Shown: positions 8,574 to 15,995 of the stretch, one piece after another
Layout: every line of letters starts with the position of its first letter
How positions within the stretch are numbered: position 1 is the stretch's first letter
Virus record (IMG/VR): IMGVR_UViG_3300048588_000094
Coordinates: 1 to 25,563 of that record
Length of the DNA: 25,563 nucleotides
Direction: 5' to 3' (one strand)
Source of the DNA: a virus
Program-made: the position numbers and the translations under genes
The notes under the pieces: generated by a model
Database searches by the model: none
Told to the model about the DNA's origin: nothing
The model's input: the letters and a program-made list of their open reading frames with translations, nothing else

Positions 8574-8757
8574 TTTTTTTACTCGCCTTTCGCTTGCTAG
8601 ATTTAGCTTTACTCGCCACGGCTTGATCGTCTAGCATTTCGACCTTGCCCTGCTCGATAAGTTCGGCAGTGTAGGCGTCGTCAAACTCAGCGAGTGCACC
8701 CTTTACTCGGGTAAACTGCTTACGATCAACGAAACCTACGACTACTCGAACTTTCAT
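8554..8757 (-). CDS. Small basic-tailed protein, possible decoration/connector-type (MKV start)
   Basis: This 67-residue protein has an N-terminal 45 residues with a short beta-type domain (MKVRVVVGFVDRKQFTRVKG, then an acidic helix ending in EMLDD) and a C-terminus that is a Lys/Ser/Ala-rich basic tail. The N-terminal pattern recalls the small proteins encoded beside capsid genes in many phages, and it resembles the first 45 residues of the larger gene after the capsid (9304-9666). It lies between the major tail protein and the chaperone. GGGGTAG lies upstream of the ATG. Function is unknown. Confidence 0.65.
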   Translation of the reverse strand: MKVRVVVGFVDRKQFTRVKGALAEFDDAYTAELIEQGKVEMLDDQAVASKAKSSKRKASKKNARENL

Positions 8758-8758
8758 A

Positions 8759-9301
8759 TTACGCTACCCCGAAACAAGTATCTAGGTAGTCGGTTGCCTC
8801 TGCTAGGGTGTCAAACGTGTTCGTCTTTGACCACGTACCGTCTGCAAACGTAGAGGCGTCGCCCTCAAGAGTAACGGTGCCGAAAGTAACGCTGTCAGCT
8901 TTCGTTGTGTCCTCTTGGTTAGGCTCCTTAAACTTGACCTTGCAGATAAACTCTGCCTTGTATTTTTGTACACCGCCTACGATCTTGGTGATCACTCGAC
9001 CGAGACCGACGTAAGGTGCGATGTCGTCTGCCTTACGTACAACTTCACCCGAGGTACCGTCTGGGGTACGTCCGAGCAAAGTAGCTAGTACATCTTGTCG
9101 ATCGTCGTCGACTTCCATTGAAACACTTGCCGAGCTAAAAGTACTGTCGCTCTCTGCGAGGGCGTTGTCTGCGTACAGCTTTGCGTCGTTGTTTTTGACG
9201 CTTACCGAACACTTGACGCCTTTACCAGCAGAGGCAGGGGTACCGTAGGTTTCGCCCGTAAGTACGGCATATCGTATGCCTTGTAGTCCTGTTTTTGCCA
9301 T
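8759..9301 (-). CDS. Major tail (tube) protein, phi13-like
   Basis: This 180-residue protein matches the phi13-type major tail protein: it begins KTGLQGIRYAVLTGETYGTP, continues with KLYADNALAESDSTFSSASVS (ladder-like strand with YADN), contains DDIAPYVGLGRVI, and ends with the TKADSVTFGTVTLEGDAS strand and a C-terminal aromatic. It builds the tail tube. The gene lies directly after the capsid and small decoration-type gene, earlier than usual, because the connector genes follow instead of preceding it. Confidence 0.9.
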   Translation of the reverse strand: MAKTGLQGIRYAVLTGETYGTPASAGKGVKCSVSVKNNDAKLYADNALAESDSTFSSASVSMEVDDDRQDVLATLLGRTPDGTSGEVVRKADDIAPYVGLGRVITKIVGGVQKYKAEFICKVKFKEPNQEDTTKADSVTFGTVTLEGDASTFADGTWSKTNTFDTLAEATDYLDTCFGVA

Positions 9302-9303
9302 AA

Positions 9304-9666
9304 CTACTTACTACCTTTCTGTGCGTTAGTTTTGTCAGTTTCGCCAGTTGTAGGCTCTTTGTCAGCCTCGCCGTTGGTCTGGTCGCCACCGTCGGCGTTT
9401 GTGGTTTGCTCGTCGTCAGACACTACCTCGCCACTGTCTGCCTCGCCGTCGCCTGCCTCGTCGACCTTTGCAGGTTCGACGGGTGCAGGTGGGGTCTGGG
9501 TAGCAGGTGTTGAGGTAGTAGCTGGGGCTGGTGCCGAGCCTTTGACAGCGTCGGCTTTACCAGCCTTGACGAGTACCTTGCCGAACTTGTCGGCTACTTC
9601 GTACTCTCGACCAGTCCTGAAACTGGTGCCCTGTCCGAAAAAGTTACTCTTTGCTACTACTTTCAT
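9304..9666 (-). CDS. Small head-region protein with disordered acidic tail
   Basis: This 120-residue protein has a compact, basic first 42 residues (MKVVAKSNFFGQGTSFRTGR and KVLVKAGKADAV), the kind of short beta domain found in many phage head-decoration or connector-associated genes. The remainder is low-complexity Pro/Ala/Thr and then Glu/Asp/Thr/Gly, clearly disordered. It follows the capsid gene with a 12-nt gap and has a GGGGGA ribosome site. A role on the capsid surface or in assembly is inferred from position only. The N-terminal part is similar in style to the 67-residue gene further downstream. Confidence 0.65.
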   Translation of the reverse strand: MKVVAKSNFFGQGTSFRTGREYEVADKFGKVLVKAGKADAVKGSAPAPATTSTPATQTPPAPVEPAKVDEAGDGEADSGEVVSDDEQTTNADGGDQTNGEADKEPTTGETDKTNAQKGSK

Positions 9667-9678
9667 ATTGTCCCCCTA

Positions 9679-10860
9679 CTACGCAGACTTGACTTTAAGT
9701 ACTGCAAGCATTTGGTGGTTTTCGACTTCGGCGTCAGCCTCAAGCCACGCAACTACACCAGTAGCGTGCTGTGTTGCAAACTTTTCACGCAAGACGTTGA
9801 TTTCAAGTTCTTCACTCCATTTCAGAGCAACACCTGAAAAATCACCGAAAGCGATCACGTTTTCGTCGTCTGCAACTTCTGGCATTTTGTCAGAAACGTA
9901 TGCAGGGTAGCCGAGAATACGACCGTCAAACTCGCCTGTCAAGTCCTCAGTAAAGAGGTAGCGACCGTTGTCGTCTTTCAATTTTTCGATAGCAGATTTT
10001 GTTTCGGTAGCCATAACCCAGATAGCACCCTTACGAAACGCCTGCTTGACTTGGTTCTTGAGGTCGATAAGGTCGTCAGCGTCAACAACGCTAGCGGTAG
10101 CTGTCTCAAAGATACGACTTGCGTCGAGACCTGAAAGACCTGCCATTTTACCACTCGTACCGATCAAGATTTCGCCCTCTAGGAAGCGTGCAACTTCGTA
10201 AGAGATACGCTTGATAACAAAGTCAACAAGGTTTACATCGGTGTTGTTGATCAGGCTGTTAGACAGCTTGACAAGCGTACCAGCGAGGAAGTTTTGCAAC
10301 TCTACGCTGTCGAAAGCACCGACTTTGCTTTCAAGATCAGTAAACTCAGTTGCGTAAGCGACAGTGATGTCGTTACCGCTACCGTCAGCACCGTAAACAG
10401 GGATTTCAAGAGTACCCTTTGTTACGTACTTGGTAGCCTTTTCAACAACTGGCGAGATGTCGTAGATTTTTTCTACGATCTTTTTTGCGATCGTTTTAGG
10501 CACTACGGCGTTGTTGTTGGCAGAGAAAGTCAAGTTTACGTCTGCACGTTCTTGCTTGCTGTTACCACCGTAGACCGAGCGAATATAGCTAGCGAAAGCA
10601 CGAGTTTCACGGTCTGCGACCTGTGTTTCGGTTTCGGTAGTTGTAGCACCGTCCTCTTGTTCGGTGCCTTCCTCGGTTTCACGCATAGCTTGGATTTCCT
10701 CGACTGTGCGTGTGATGTTGGCGACTTCAGTTTTGAGGTCGTCCCACTTCTTTGCCTCGTCCTCGGACATAGCCCGAGTTTCGGTTGTTACTTTGTCAGA
10801 GATAGCCCGCATTTCTTTCTGTAGGCTAGCTCGCTTTTCAAGTAGAGCTTTCAGGTTCAT
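9679..10860 (-). CDS. Major capsid protein, HK97 fold
   Basis: This 393-residue protein starts with a helical delta-type region of about 60 residues (ALLEKRASLQKEMRAISDK), then a Glu/Thr-rich linker to near residue 85, and then the mature shell sequence beginning near AFASYIRSVYG. HK97-family landmarks follow: VVPKTIAKKIVEKIYDISPV, LVKLSNSLINNT, an Ile/Gly-rich segment with LIGTSGKMAGL, and GRILGYPAYVSDKMPE near the end. A prohead protease gene lies upstream, so the N-terminal region is probably removed on maturation, with the cut site perhaps near residues 84-90 (inference). Codon use is visibly different from its neighbours, with more GTT, ACT, CTT, GCT and AAC, consistent with high expression. 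The AAAGGAC site is 9 nt before the ATG. Confidence 0.95.
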   Translation of the reverse strand: MNLKALLEKRASLQKEMRAISDKVTTETRAMSEDEAKKWDDLKTEVANITRTVEEIQAMRETEEGTEQEDGATTTETETQVADRETRAFASYIRSVYGGNSKQERADVNLTFSANNNAVVPKTIAKKIVEKIYDISPVVEKATKYVTKGTLEIPVYGADGSGNDITVAYATEFTDLESKVGAFDSVELQNFLAGTLVKLSNSLINNTDVNLVDFVIKRISYEVARFLEGEILIGTSGKMAGLSGLDASRIFETATASVVDADDLIDLKNQVKQAFRKGAIWVMATETKSAIEKLKDDNGRYLFTEDLTGEFDGRILGYPAYVSDKMPEVADDENVIAFGDFSGVALKWSEELEINVLREKFATQHATGVVAWLEADAEVENHQMLAVLKVKSA

Positions 10861-10869
10861 AGTTGAAAA

Positions 10870-10905
10870 GTCCTTTCCGCCCTTACGGGCTACTTATTTT
10901 TTATA
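10870..10905 (-). promoter_or_regulatory. Capsid-gene leader: -10-like box, GUAA hairpin and strong ribosome site
   Basis: Upstream of the capsid ATG the minus strand carries TATAAA (10905-10900), then a perfect hairpin GCCC-GTAA-GGGC with a GNRA-type loop, then AAAGGAC. If the TATAAA is used, the mRNA would start about 3 nt before the hairpin, giving a 5' stem-loop that could stabilise a very abundant message. The hairpin and ribosome site are seen directly; the promoter is an inference. Confidence 0.45.
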
Positions 10906-11602
10906 TGCTTACTTCTCTGATGTCAGCCTCACGCTGTAGACGTTGGCTTTCGAGTTCGGCTTTCGCCTGCTCGTCTGCCTCGCCGTCGTCCGACCTATCA
11001 GAGTTAGTAGCCGTAGTTTCAGTAGATGTTTTACCGTCGTCGCCGACGTCCTCGGTATTGTCTGTCTCGGTGTCTATTTCGGTATCGTCAGAAACACGTA
11101 TGCTTACCTCTACACCGTCAAGACTGCGAGTTTCGATACTGGTGCCGATATAGGCAGGTAGGGCACGATCGTCGATGATCGAGACTTCGTGTAGGTCGAG
11201 GCTTTTGATCACTCGCTCGACAAGACCGTCGGCTCGTGTGCTCTGGTCGGCTTGCTCGTCAGAGAAACCGAAAGACCAGCCCCGTAGCTTGCCTGCTCGG
11301 GCTTTGGCGATCACTTCGGGGTCGGTGATCTCTACGGTTGCTCGTAGTCCGACATTGTCCTCGACGATCTTTGCAGTACCGCTAGCGGTGTCTGCGAGCT
11401 TACGATCAGGGTTGTGGTTTAGCAATACCTCGATGTTTCGGGCACGCTGTATAGCTTTCTTAAAGACGTTCGGTAGTACTTTCTCTACGAAACGTGCGAC
11501 CATACCGACGCCCATTTGTGGGGGCAGTGGTCGACTAAAACGATCGACTGCATTTACGTAGCCGTCGATAACTACTTTGTTTGCTCGTACGGTGATTTTC
11601 AT
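10901..11602 (-). CDS. Prohead maturation protease (HK97 U35 type)
   Basis: This 233-residue protein has the family features in order: IDGYVNAVDRFSRPLPPQMG near the start, a catalytic-type His in VLLNHNPDRKLA (His63), Ser110 in RGWSFGFS, and DLHEVSIIDDRALPAYIGT (His138, Glu139). These match HK97-type prohead serine proteases that trim the capsid and scaffold. The C-terminal 70 residues are acidic and probably disordered, perhaps a scaffolding or self-cleaved tail. The gene overlaps the portal stop as ATGA and ends 40 nt before the capsid ATG. Confidence 0.93.
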   Translation of the reverse strand: MKITVRANKVVIDGYVNAVDRFSRPLPPQMGVGMVARFVEKVLPNVFKKAIQRARNIEVLLNHNPDRKLADTASGTAKIVEDNVGLRATVEITDPEVIAKARAGKLRGWSFGFSDEQADQSTRADGLVERVIKSLDLHEVSIIDDRALPAYIGTSIETRSLDGVEVSIRVSDDTEIDTETDNTEDVGDDGKTSTETTATNSDRSDDGEADEQAKAELESQRLQREADIREVSI

Positions 11603-12849
11603 TTTGTTTGCTCCTCTGCGTTAGCGTCGTCGGTGGTGGTGCCGTCGCCCTCACCGTCGAAAGTTTTAGTATCGCCAGTGTTCGGCGTGTAGTATTGCTT
11701 TGTCTTGACGTCAAAGACGACGTCGCCGAGACCCATAGAGACGATGTCGAGACCGTCGATAGGCGATAGGTTCTCGCTTTCTCGTATCTCGTTTTTCGTA
11801 AAGACACCGATCTCGCTAGCGATCTTGTAGCTCTCGAAACGGGCTTGCAGTTCAGCCTTTAGTACCTCTCGTTTGTCAAAGGCAAAAAAGTGATCTTTCT
11901 TTTCGGTCTCTAGTAGCAGTGATTTGTTTAGGGCACTTTCGATCGCCTCAAGTACTGGCAGTACGGCGTCTCTGAAAAAGTCGTCAAACGTCGAGCCTTG
12001 TGTGATCGCAAAGACCTCTAGCAGTTCGTCGTGCAGAGTTTTCTTACGCTCGTTGACCTGCATTTCTCGGGCAGTATCGTTTGCCTCTTGAAACTTGAGA
12101 CCAGAGTTTAAGATCACCACGTTTTCGCTTGTGTTAGCGTACAGGTCTTGCCACGCCTTTTTTAGAGCCGTCATAGCGTCTTTGTCGAGTACTTTGTCAG
12201 ACTGCAAAAAGCCCTTTTTGCTACCGCCCTTTTTGACGATACCCAGCTCGTATAGCGTATTGTTGAAAGACGTAGCCAGTACGTCGTTGATCTGCTTTGT
12301 CAGAGGCACGCCGAGAAAACCGTCGTCGGTATCACGTAGCACGCTTACAAAATCAAACTGCTCGTACTGTTGCCCGAGCACGTTGTATCGCCCGTCTTTG
12401 TGCAGAGGGTTTACGTCGTTGATCGTAGCGGTGATCTGGCGAGCTGGCACGTACTTGAGTGCTTTAGGGTCGCCACCTTTGCGATCACGTTCGATATAAA
12501 GAAAGGCACCTTTTTCGAGCAGGTAGTCTCGGGCTAGGCGTTTCTTTGTAGCAAACTGATCAAGCGTATCGCCACTGTCGACGTTTAGCAGGTAGACACG
12601 ATCGTCGTCGTCGACGGTCTCGGTCGTTGGCTTGCCCTCGTTAGACTTGCCACGCTTGTAGAGCTTGACAGGCAAGATCGCCACCATAGTAGAGATACGA
12701 TTTACGGCAGAGGCGATAACAGGTATAGACAGGGCTTTGTCGGCGTCGATGTCCTCGCCAGTCAGTAGGGCACGCAACACAACATCATCGACAAACTCTT
12801 TCGTCGCTGTGTCAGTTGTGCGAGTTTCCCGTCTACCGAATAGCCCCAT
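11599..12849 (-). CDS. Portal protein, HK97 type
   Basis: This 416-residue protein shows the portal pattern: an early VDDVVLRALLTGEDIDADKALSIP, then SAVNRISTMVAILPVKLYKR, a central DGFLGVPLTKQINDVLAT, and the helical clip and crown region with LLLETEKKDHFFAFDKREVLKAE and TKNEIRESENLSPIDGLD (residues about 300-370). The C-terminus is acidic and Thr-rich. It forms the dodecameric channel through which the terminase pumps DNA. AAAGGG lies upstream of the ATG. An extended -10 promoter lies just upstream, so the head genes may have their own transcript. Confidence 0.95.
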   Translation of the reverse strand: MGLFGRRETRTTDTATKEFVDDVVLRALLTGEDIDADKALSIPVIASAVNRISTMVAILPVKLYKRGKSNEGKPTTETVDDDDRVYLLNVDSGDTLDQFATKKRLARDYLLEKGAFLYIERDRKGGDPKALKYVPARQITATINDVNPLHKDGRYNVLGQQYEQFDFVSVLRDTDDGFLGVPLTKQINDVLATSFNNTLYELGIVKKGGSKKGFLQSDKVLDKDAMTALKKAWQDLYANTSENVVILNSGLKFQEANDTAREMQVNERKKTLHDELLEVFAITQGSTFDDFFRDAVLPVLEAIESALNKSLLLETEKKDHFFAFDKREVLKAELQARFESYKIASEIGVFTKNEIRESENLSPIDGLDIVSMGLGDVVFDVKTKQYYTPNTGDTKTFDGEGDGTTTDDANAEEQTK

Positions 12850-12881
12850 TTTTGCCCTTTACCCTGCTTTCTTTTGTTTTG

Positions 12882-12890
12882 ATTATAGCA
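12882..12890 (-). promoter_or_regulatory. Extended -10 promoter TGCTATAAT before portal
   Basis: The motif TGCTATAAT lies in the 67-bp gap between the large terminase and portal genes, with transcription expected to start near 12875 and a leader of about 26 nt carrying AAAGGG before the ATG. The same nine bases recur at four other intergenic sites of this genome. Confidence 0.6.
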
Positions 12891-12916
12891 TAACCGTAAG
12901 AATTACAATAGCCATT

Positions 12917-14590
12917 TTACCCCGTTTGTACTACAAAGTCGAGCTGGTCGTTCATAAAGCGATCGAGCTGTAGTAACGCCACTGCGTTGATCAGAGATAC
13001 GACGCCGTCGATCTTGCCCTGCGACTTCTTTTTCGTTACGTAGCGGTTCATATTTGTATCGTAGGTGCACTTTGCATTTGTAAAGTTTAGCTCTAGCAGT
13101 TGGTTTTTCTCGTACAGAAAATCTTGCTCGTCGATCTTTTCAGATAGCAACTTTGTCGGGGGGTGCAGGGTATCGCTGTGCTGTCTGATCTGCACGGTCG
13201 TAAACTTCTTGTCCCACTTTTGGGCAGAGCTTAAAGCGTTGAAACGGTCGTAGCCGATCGCCTGTATCTGCACGCCTAGAGTGCTCGGCAGTGAAAACAC
13301 AAAGTCCTCGATAAAGCCGTAGTCTACCGTTTTGTTACCGCAGGCAAAGACCCAGCCTTGCTCGATATAGTTGCGGTAGTCGATACGCTCCATAGCGTTT
13401 TTTTCGTCGATACGACCCTCGGGTATGAAAAACCACGTAGCCGATAATATCTTGCCCTCGTCCTCTGTAACCATACTCACCGAGCAGTTGTCGTTTGTCA
13501 TTGAAAGGTCGACGCCGAGCCAGACGACCCGATTTTTCCAGTCGATCGACTGCGTACGGCAAGCCAGTACGTCGTTGATGTCGACGTACGTTTCGGTGCC
13601 ACTGCCCGAGTAGATAATGTTGCAGTGCTTTGTCAAAAAGTTTTCTCGGGTGTTCGGCATAGCGAGGGCACGCCCCCGAGCTTTTACGAGGTCGTCCCAG
13701 ACGTACTGTAGCTCGCTTGCGACTGGGTTTGCGTGTCGTAGTATGCTGTCGTCGGTCTGCCAGTCGGCGACGTTGTCAGGCTCGTATAGCAGTGCAAAGT
13801 TTGTGTCGTCCTCGACGATACGATCGAGCACCGACTTGCTGTAGGCGATCTCTGCCTCGAAAGGGTTGTCGGCTGTCGGGTACTTGGTCGAGATAATACA
13901 CCCCAGTTTGTTTTTGATACCAGTCTGCCCCGATCGCATAGCGTCGATCGCATAGCTTGACGGCAGTGCCCCGACCTCGTCGGCGAGAAACGCCGTAGGC
14001 AAACGACCGTCCATACGGCTGTTGCTATAGGCTAGTGGCTGGTACGTGCTCTCGGTAAGCAGGCAGTCGATACGCCTTTGCCAGACGTTGAAACGTGCCT
14101 TACCGTTGTGCTCTTTGATCGCTACCGAGGCGTTGAGTGTGTCCTTGATCGCAAGCATAACCTCACCAGAAAGCGAGGCGTCAGGGGCGACCGAGAAAAA
14201 CTTGCTGTACCTCGGCTCTGTCAGCATAAGAATAATAAACACGACGCCGATCGTGTAGGTCTTAAAGTTCTTACGGGCGATCTCTAGCGTGGCAGTCTCG
14301 TAGCGACGGCGTTGCCGATCGTTACGGTGCACCGCACAAAGTACCGCCGTTATGAAAAACCACTGATACCCCATAAGGGCTTTAGACATAGGCTCGCCCG
14401 ACTTGAGACCTTTAGGCATAATCAGCACGTCAAGTAGAGCCTTGACGATCTTTACTTTTTGCTGGTCGATCACGTATAGCTCGTGCTCGTCCAGTGCCAT
14501 TTTGATAAACTCCTCGGCTTGCAGTTTCACGTATTTAGGTGCGTCGATCTGCCCCGAGACGACGTCGTTTGCGTAGCGTAGTGCGTCCAT
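12917..14590 (-). CDS. Large terminase subunit (ATPase and nuclease)
   Basis: This 557-residue protein has a Terminase_1 / Sfi21-type pattern. The ATPase Walker A region is EIARKNFKTYTIGVV at residues 103-117 (a Phe at the place of the usual Gly is typical of this subfamily as I recall it), and the Walker B motif is FLADEVGALP near 201-210. FSVAPDASLSGEV and LGCIISTKYP are further family landmarks. The nuclease part begins WLGVDLSMTNDNCSV (Asp361) and ends near KIDGVVSLINAVALLQL. It cuts and pumps phage DNA into the prohead. Its ATG overlaps the small-terminase stop (TAATG). Confidence 0.97.
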   Translation of the reverse strand: MDALRYANDVVSGQIDAPKYVKLQAEEFIKMALDEHELYVIDQQKVKIVKALLDVLIMPKGLKSGEPMSKALMGYQWFFITAVLCAVHRNDRQRRRYETATLEIARKNFKTYTIGVVFIILMLTEPRYSKFFSVAPDASLSGEVMLAIKDTLNASVAIKEHNGKARFNVWQRRIDCLLTESTYQPLAYSNSRMDGRLPTAFLADEVGALPSSYAIDAMRSGQTGIKNKLGCIISTKYPTADNPFEAEIAYSKSVLDRIVEDDTNFALLYEPDNVADWQTDDSILRHANPVASELQYVWDDLVKARGRALAMPNTRENFLTKHCNIIYSGSGTETYVDINDVLACRTQSIDWKNRVVWLGVDLSMTNDNCSVSMVTEDEGKILSATWFFIPEGRIDEKNAMERIDYRNYIEQGWVFACGNKTVDYGFIEDFVFSLPSTLGVQIQAIGYDRFNALSSAQKWDKKFTTVQIRQHSDTLHPPTKLLSEKIDEQDFLYEKNQLLELNFTNAKCTYDTNMNRYVTKKKSQGKIDGVVSLINAVALLQLDRFMNDQLDFVVQTG

Positions 14591-15372
14591 TACTCACCGC
14601 CTCGCAGGGCTTTCGCCAGTGGGTCGTCGTCGCCGTCGCTGGCGTTCATTTTGGCGACCATAGAAAGCAACACCTTGATAGTGGCGTTACTCTCTTGCGA
14701 TACCTGCTTGTACTGTACGATCAACGGGTTTGCGACTTGGGCACCTGTAGAGCCTACGATCGTCAGCTCGACGCTGGCGTGGTTCATTTTTCGCTCTAGC
14801 CGACGGGCGATATGCACGAGTGTCAGGTACCGCTTAAAGGTGTTGATAAAGATAAACATAGTCGAGGCGTCGAGGTTTTTTGCCTTGCGTATGATCTCTA
14901 CGGCTTGGCTATCTACGTCGATATTGAGTGCCTGCTTTACCTCGTCGGACAGTTCGAGACTGTCGGGCCAGCTAAACTCGTCGGCGTCGTCGTCGGTAAG
15001 CGTGGTCTGATCAGGCAGGGCGTCGGCACTTGCGTCGGCGACTACTCGCTCTGCCTCGGCTTTTTTGGGGGCAGGCGTGATAACGAAACCGTGTTGATTT
15101 GTCTGTACACGGGTACCGTCTGCCTTTGTGTGCAGTAACGGGTGCATAGTTTCAGGCTCGGCTTTCTGTTTCTCGATCTTGACGTTTGCGTCGCACCCTC
15201 TATGTTTCGAGCCGAGACGGTTTGCCCAGCGTTTCACTTTCTCACCGCAAAGTAAGCACTCGCAGTAGATCACTAGGTTTTTGACGTTCGGTTCAGAGGG
15301 TAGGGGTTTGATGATCTCGTACAGCCCCACCTTGTCGCCTTTTTCGTACTTGTACTTTTTCGCTTTTGACAT
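14590..15372 (-). CDS. Small terminase subunit (P27-like) with N-terminal zinc-binding region
   Basis: This 260-residue protein has a P27-family small-terminase C-terminal part, with LVHIARRLERKMNHASVEL and then ANPLIVQYKQVSQESNATIK. The first 60 residues are distinct, with cysteines at about 37, 39, 42 and 60 (YCECLLCGEK and KHRGC), suggesting a zinc ribbon fused ahead of the terminase domain. The middle is acidic. It would bind the packaging start site and load the large subunit. GAGGG lies before the ATG and two TATAAT boxes lie upstream. At 260 residues it is longer than typical P27 proteins (about 100-170 residues), which the extra N-terminal region explains. Confidence 0.8.
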   Translation of the reverse strand: MSKAKKYKYEKGDKVGLYEIIKPLPSEPNVKNLVIYCECLLCGEKVKRWANRLGSKHRGCDANVKIEKQKAEPETMHPLLHTKADGTRVQTNQHGFVITPAPKKAEAERVVADASADALPDQTTLTDDDADEFSWPDSLELSDEVKQALNIDVDSQAVEIIRKAKNLDASTMFIFINTFKRYLTLVHIARRLERKMNHASVELTIVGSTGAQVANPLIVQYKQVSQESNATIKVLLSMVAKMNASDGDDDPLAKALRGGE

Positions 15373-15421
15373 TTTTACCCTCGATCAGATCGCTACCCCT
15401 GTTTTTATACTTATGCTAACA

Positions 15422-15450
15422 ATTATAGCACGTCTTTGTTGGGGATTATA
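15422..15450 (-). promoter_or_regulatory. Two stacked -10 boxes before the terminase genes
   Basis: The 161-bp gap between the HNH gene and the small terminase carries TGCTATAAT (15430-15422) and another TATAAT (15450-15445). The upstream box has a weak TTTTTG about 16 nt before it. Transcripts would start near 15415 and 15438. The rest of the gap shows no gene. Confidence 0.6.
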
Positions 15451-15533
15451 GACCTTTCCATACAAACAAAAAACAGAGGTAGGCATTTTTTCAACGGACG
15501 TGTGCGTTTACAAGTCGCCGATAAAATAACAGA

Positions 15534-15923
15534 TCAAAGGGTAGGGGGGGTAGCCGTTTCTGAGTAGTAGGGTATCTGATCTAGTAGCTCTTGTAGGTTG
15601 AGATTTCCAGCGTGTACCTCTCTGTGGTGGTGCTGGCACAAGGTTATAGTGTTGATCAGGTCGTAGGCACGCTCTGGGTAGTCTCTCACCCCTAGAATAT
15701 GGTGTACTTCGAGCCTGTAGGCGTTGTAGTAGTGGTCGATCAGACGGCAGGCGACGCAAAGGTGGTGATCTCTTTCTTTCGCTTGGTCTCTGATCTTATG
15801 CCACCGACGGTTATTTCGTATGGTATAGCCCTCATCATCACGATAATAGCGGTCGAACTTGCCGACAGTACAGTTTGTATCGTGATCGTGTAGCTTGTTG
15901 CACTTACCGCAAAACCTTTTCAT
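15534..15923 (-). CDS. HNH endonuclease with N-terminal zinc finger
   Basis: This 129-residue protein starts with FCGKC (Cys5, Cys8) and a further Cys18, then a basic helix RWHKIRDQAKERDHHLCVACR (Cys56, Cys59), and the HNH core: LEVHHI (His74, His75), Asn91 and LCQHHHREVH. HNH nucleases beside terminase genes are a known part of the packaging machinery of many cos-type phages, where they work with the large terminase. The start at 15923 is supported by a -10 box 6 nt upstream; no convincing ribosome site is present, so a leaderless message is likely. Confidence 0.93.
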   Translation of the reverse strand: MKRFCGKCNKLHDHDTNCTVGKFDRYYRDDEGYTIRNNRRWHKIRDQAKERDHHLCVACRLIDHYYNAYRLEVHHILGVRDYPERAYDLINTITLCQHHHREVHAGNLNLQELLDQIPYYSETATPPTL

Positions 15924-15929
15924 AGTCCC

Positions 15930-15938
15930 ATTTTACCA
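15930..15938 (-). promoter_or_regulatory. Extended -10 TGGTAAAAT, leaderless geometry, HNH gene
   Basis: TGGTAAAAT ends 6 nt before the HNH ATG. Expected transcription would begin at the A of the start codon. The spacing is the same as at three other genes in this genome. Confidence 0.5.
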
Positions 15939-15959
15939 CTTTGCGAACAAACATAAGGC

Positions 15960-15989
15960 TTGTTTTGTGGCTATTGTTGGTGGTATAAT
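15960..15989 (+). promoter_or_regulatory. Plus-strand promoter TTGTTT-18-TATAAT with extended -10
   Basis: TTGTTT at 15960-15965 and TGGTATAAT ending at 15989 are separated by 18 bp, giving a start near 15996. It is the only strong plus-strand promoter I see, and it points away from the HNH gene into the gene-free stretch. Confidence 0.6.
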
Positions 15990-15995
15990 CGTATC

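Noticed and set aside
14257-14280. Large terminase Walker A with Phe in place of Gly (ARKNFKT) as a sign of an inactive ATPase
   Set aside because: From memory this form is normal in Sfi21-like large terminases of Gram-positive phages; the Lys, Thr and Walker B Asp-Glu are intact.
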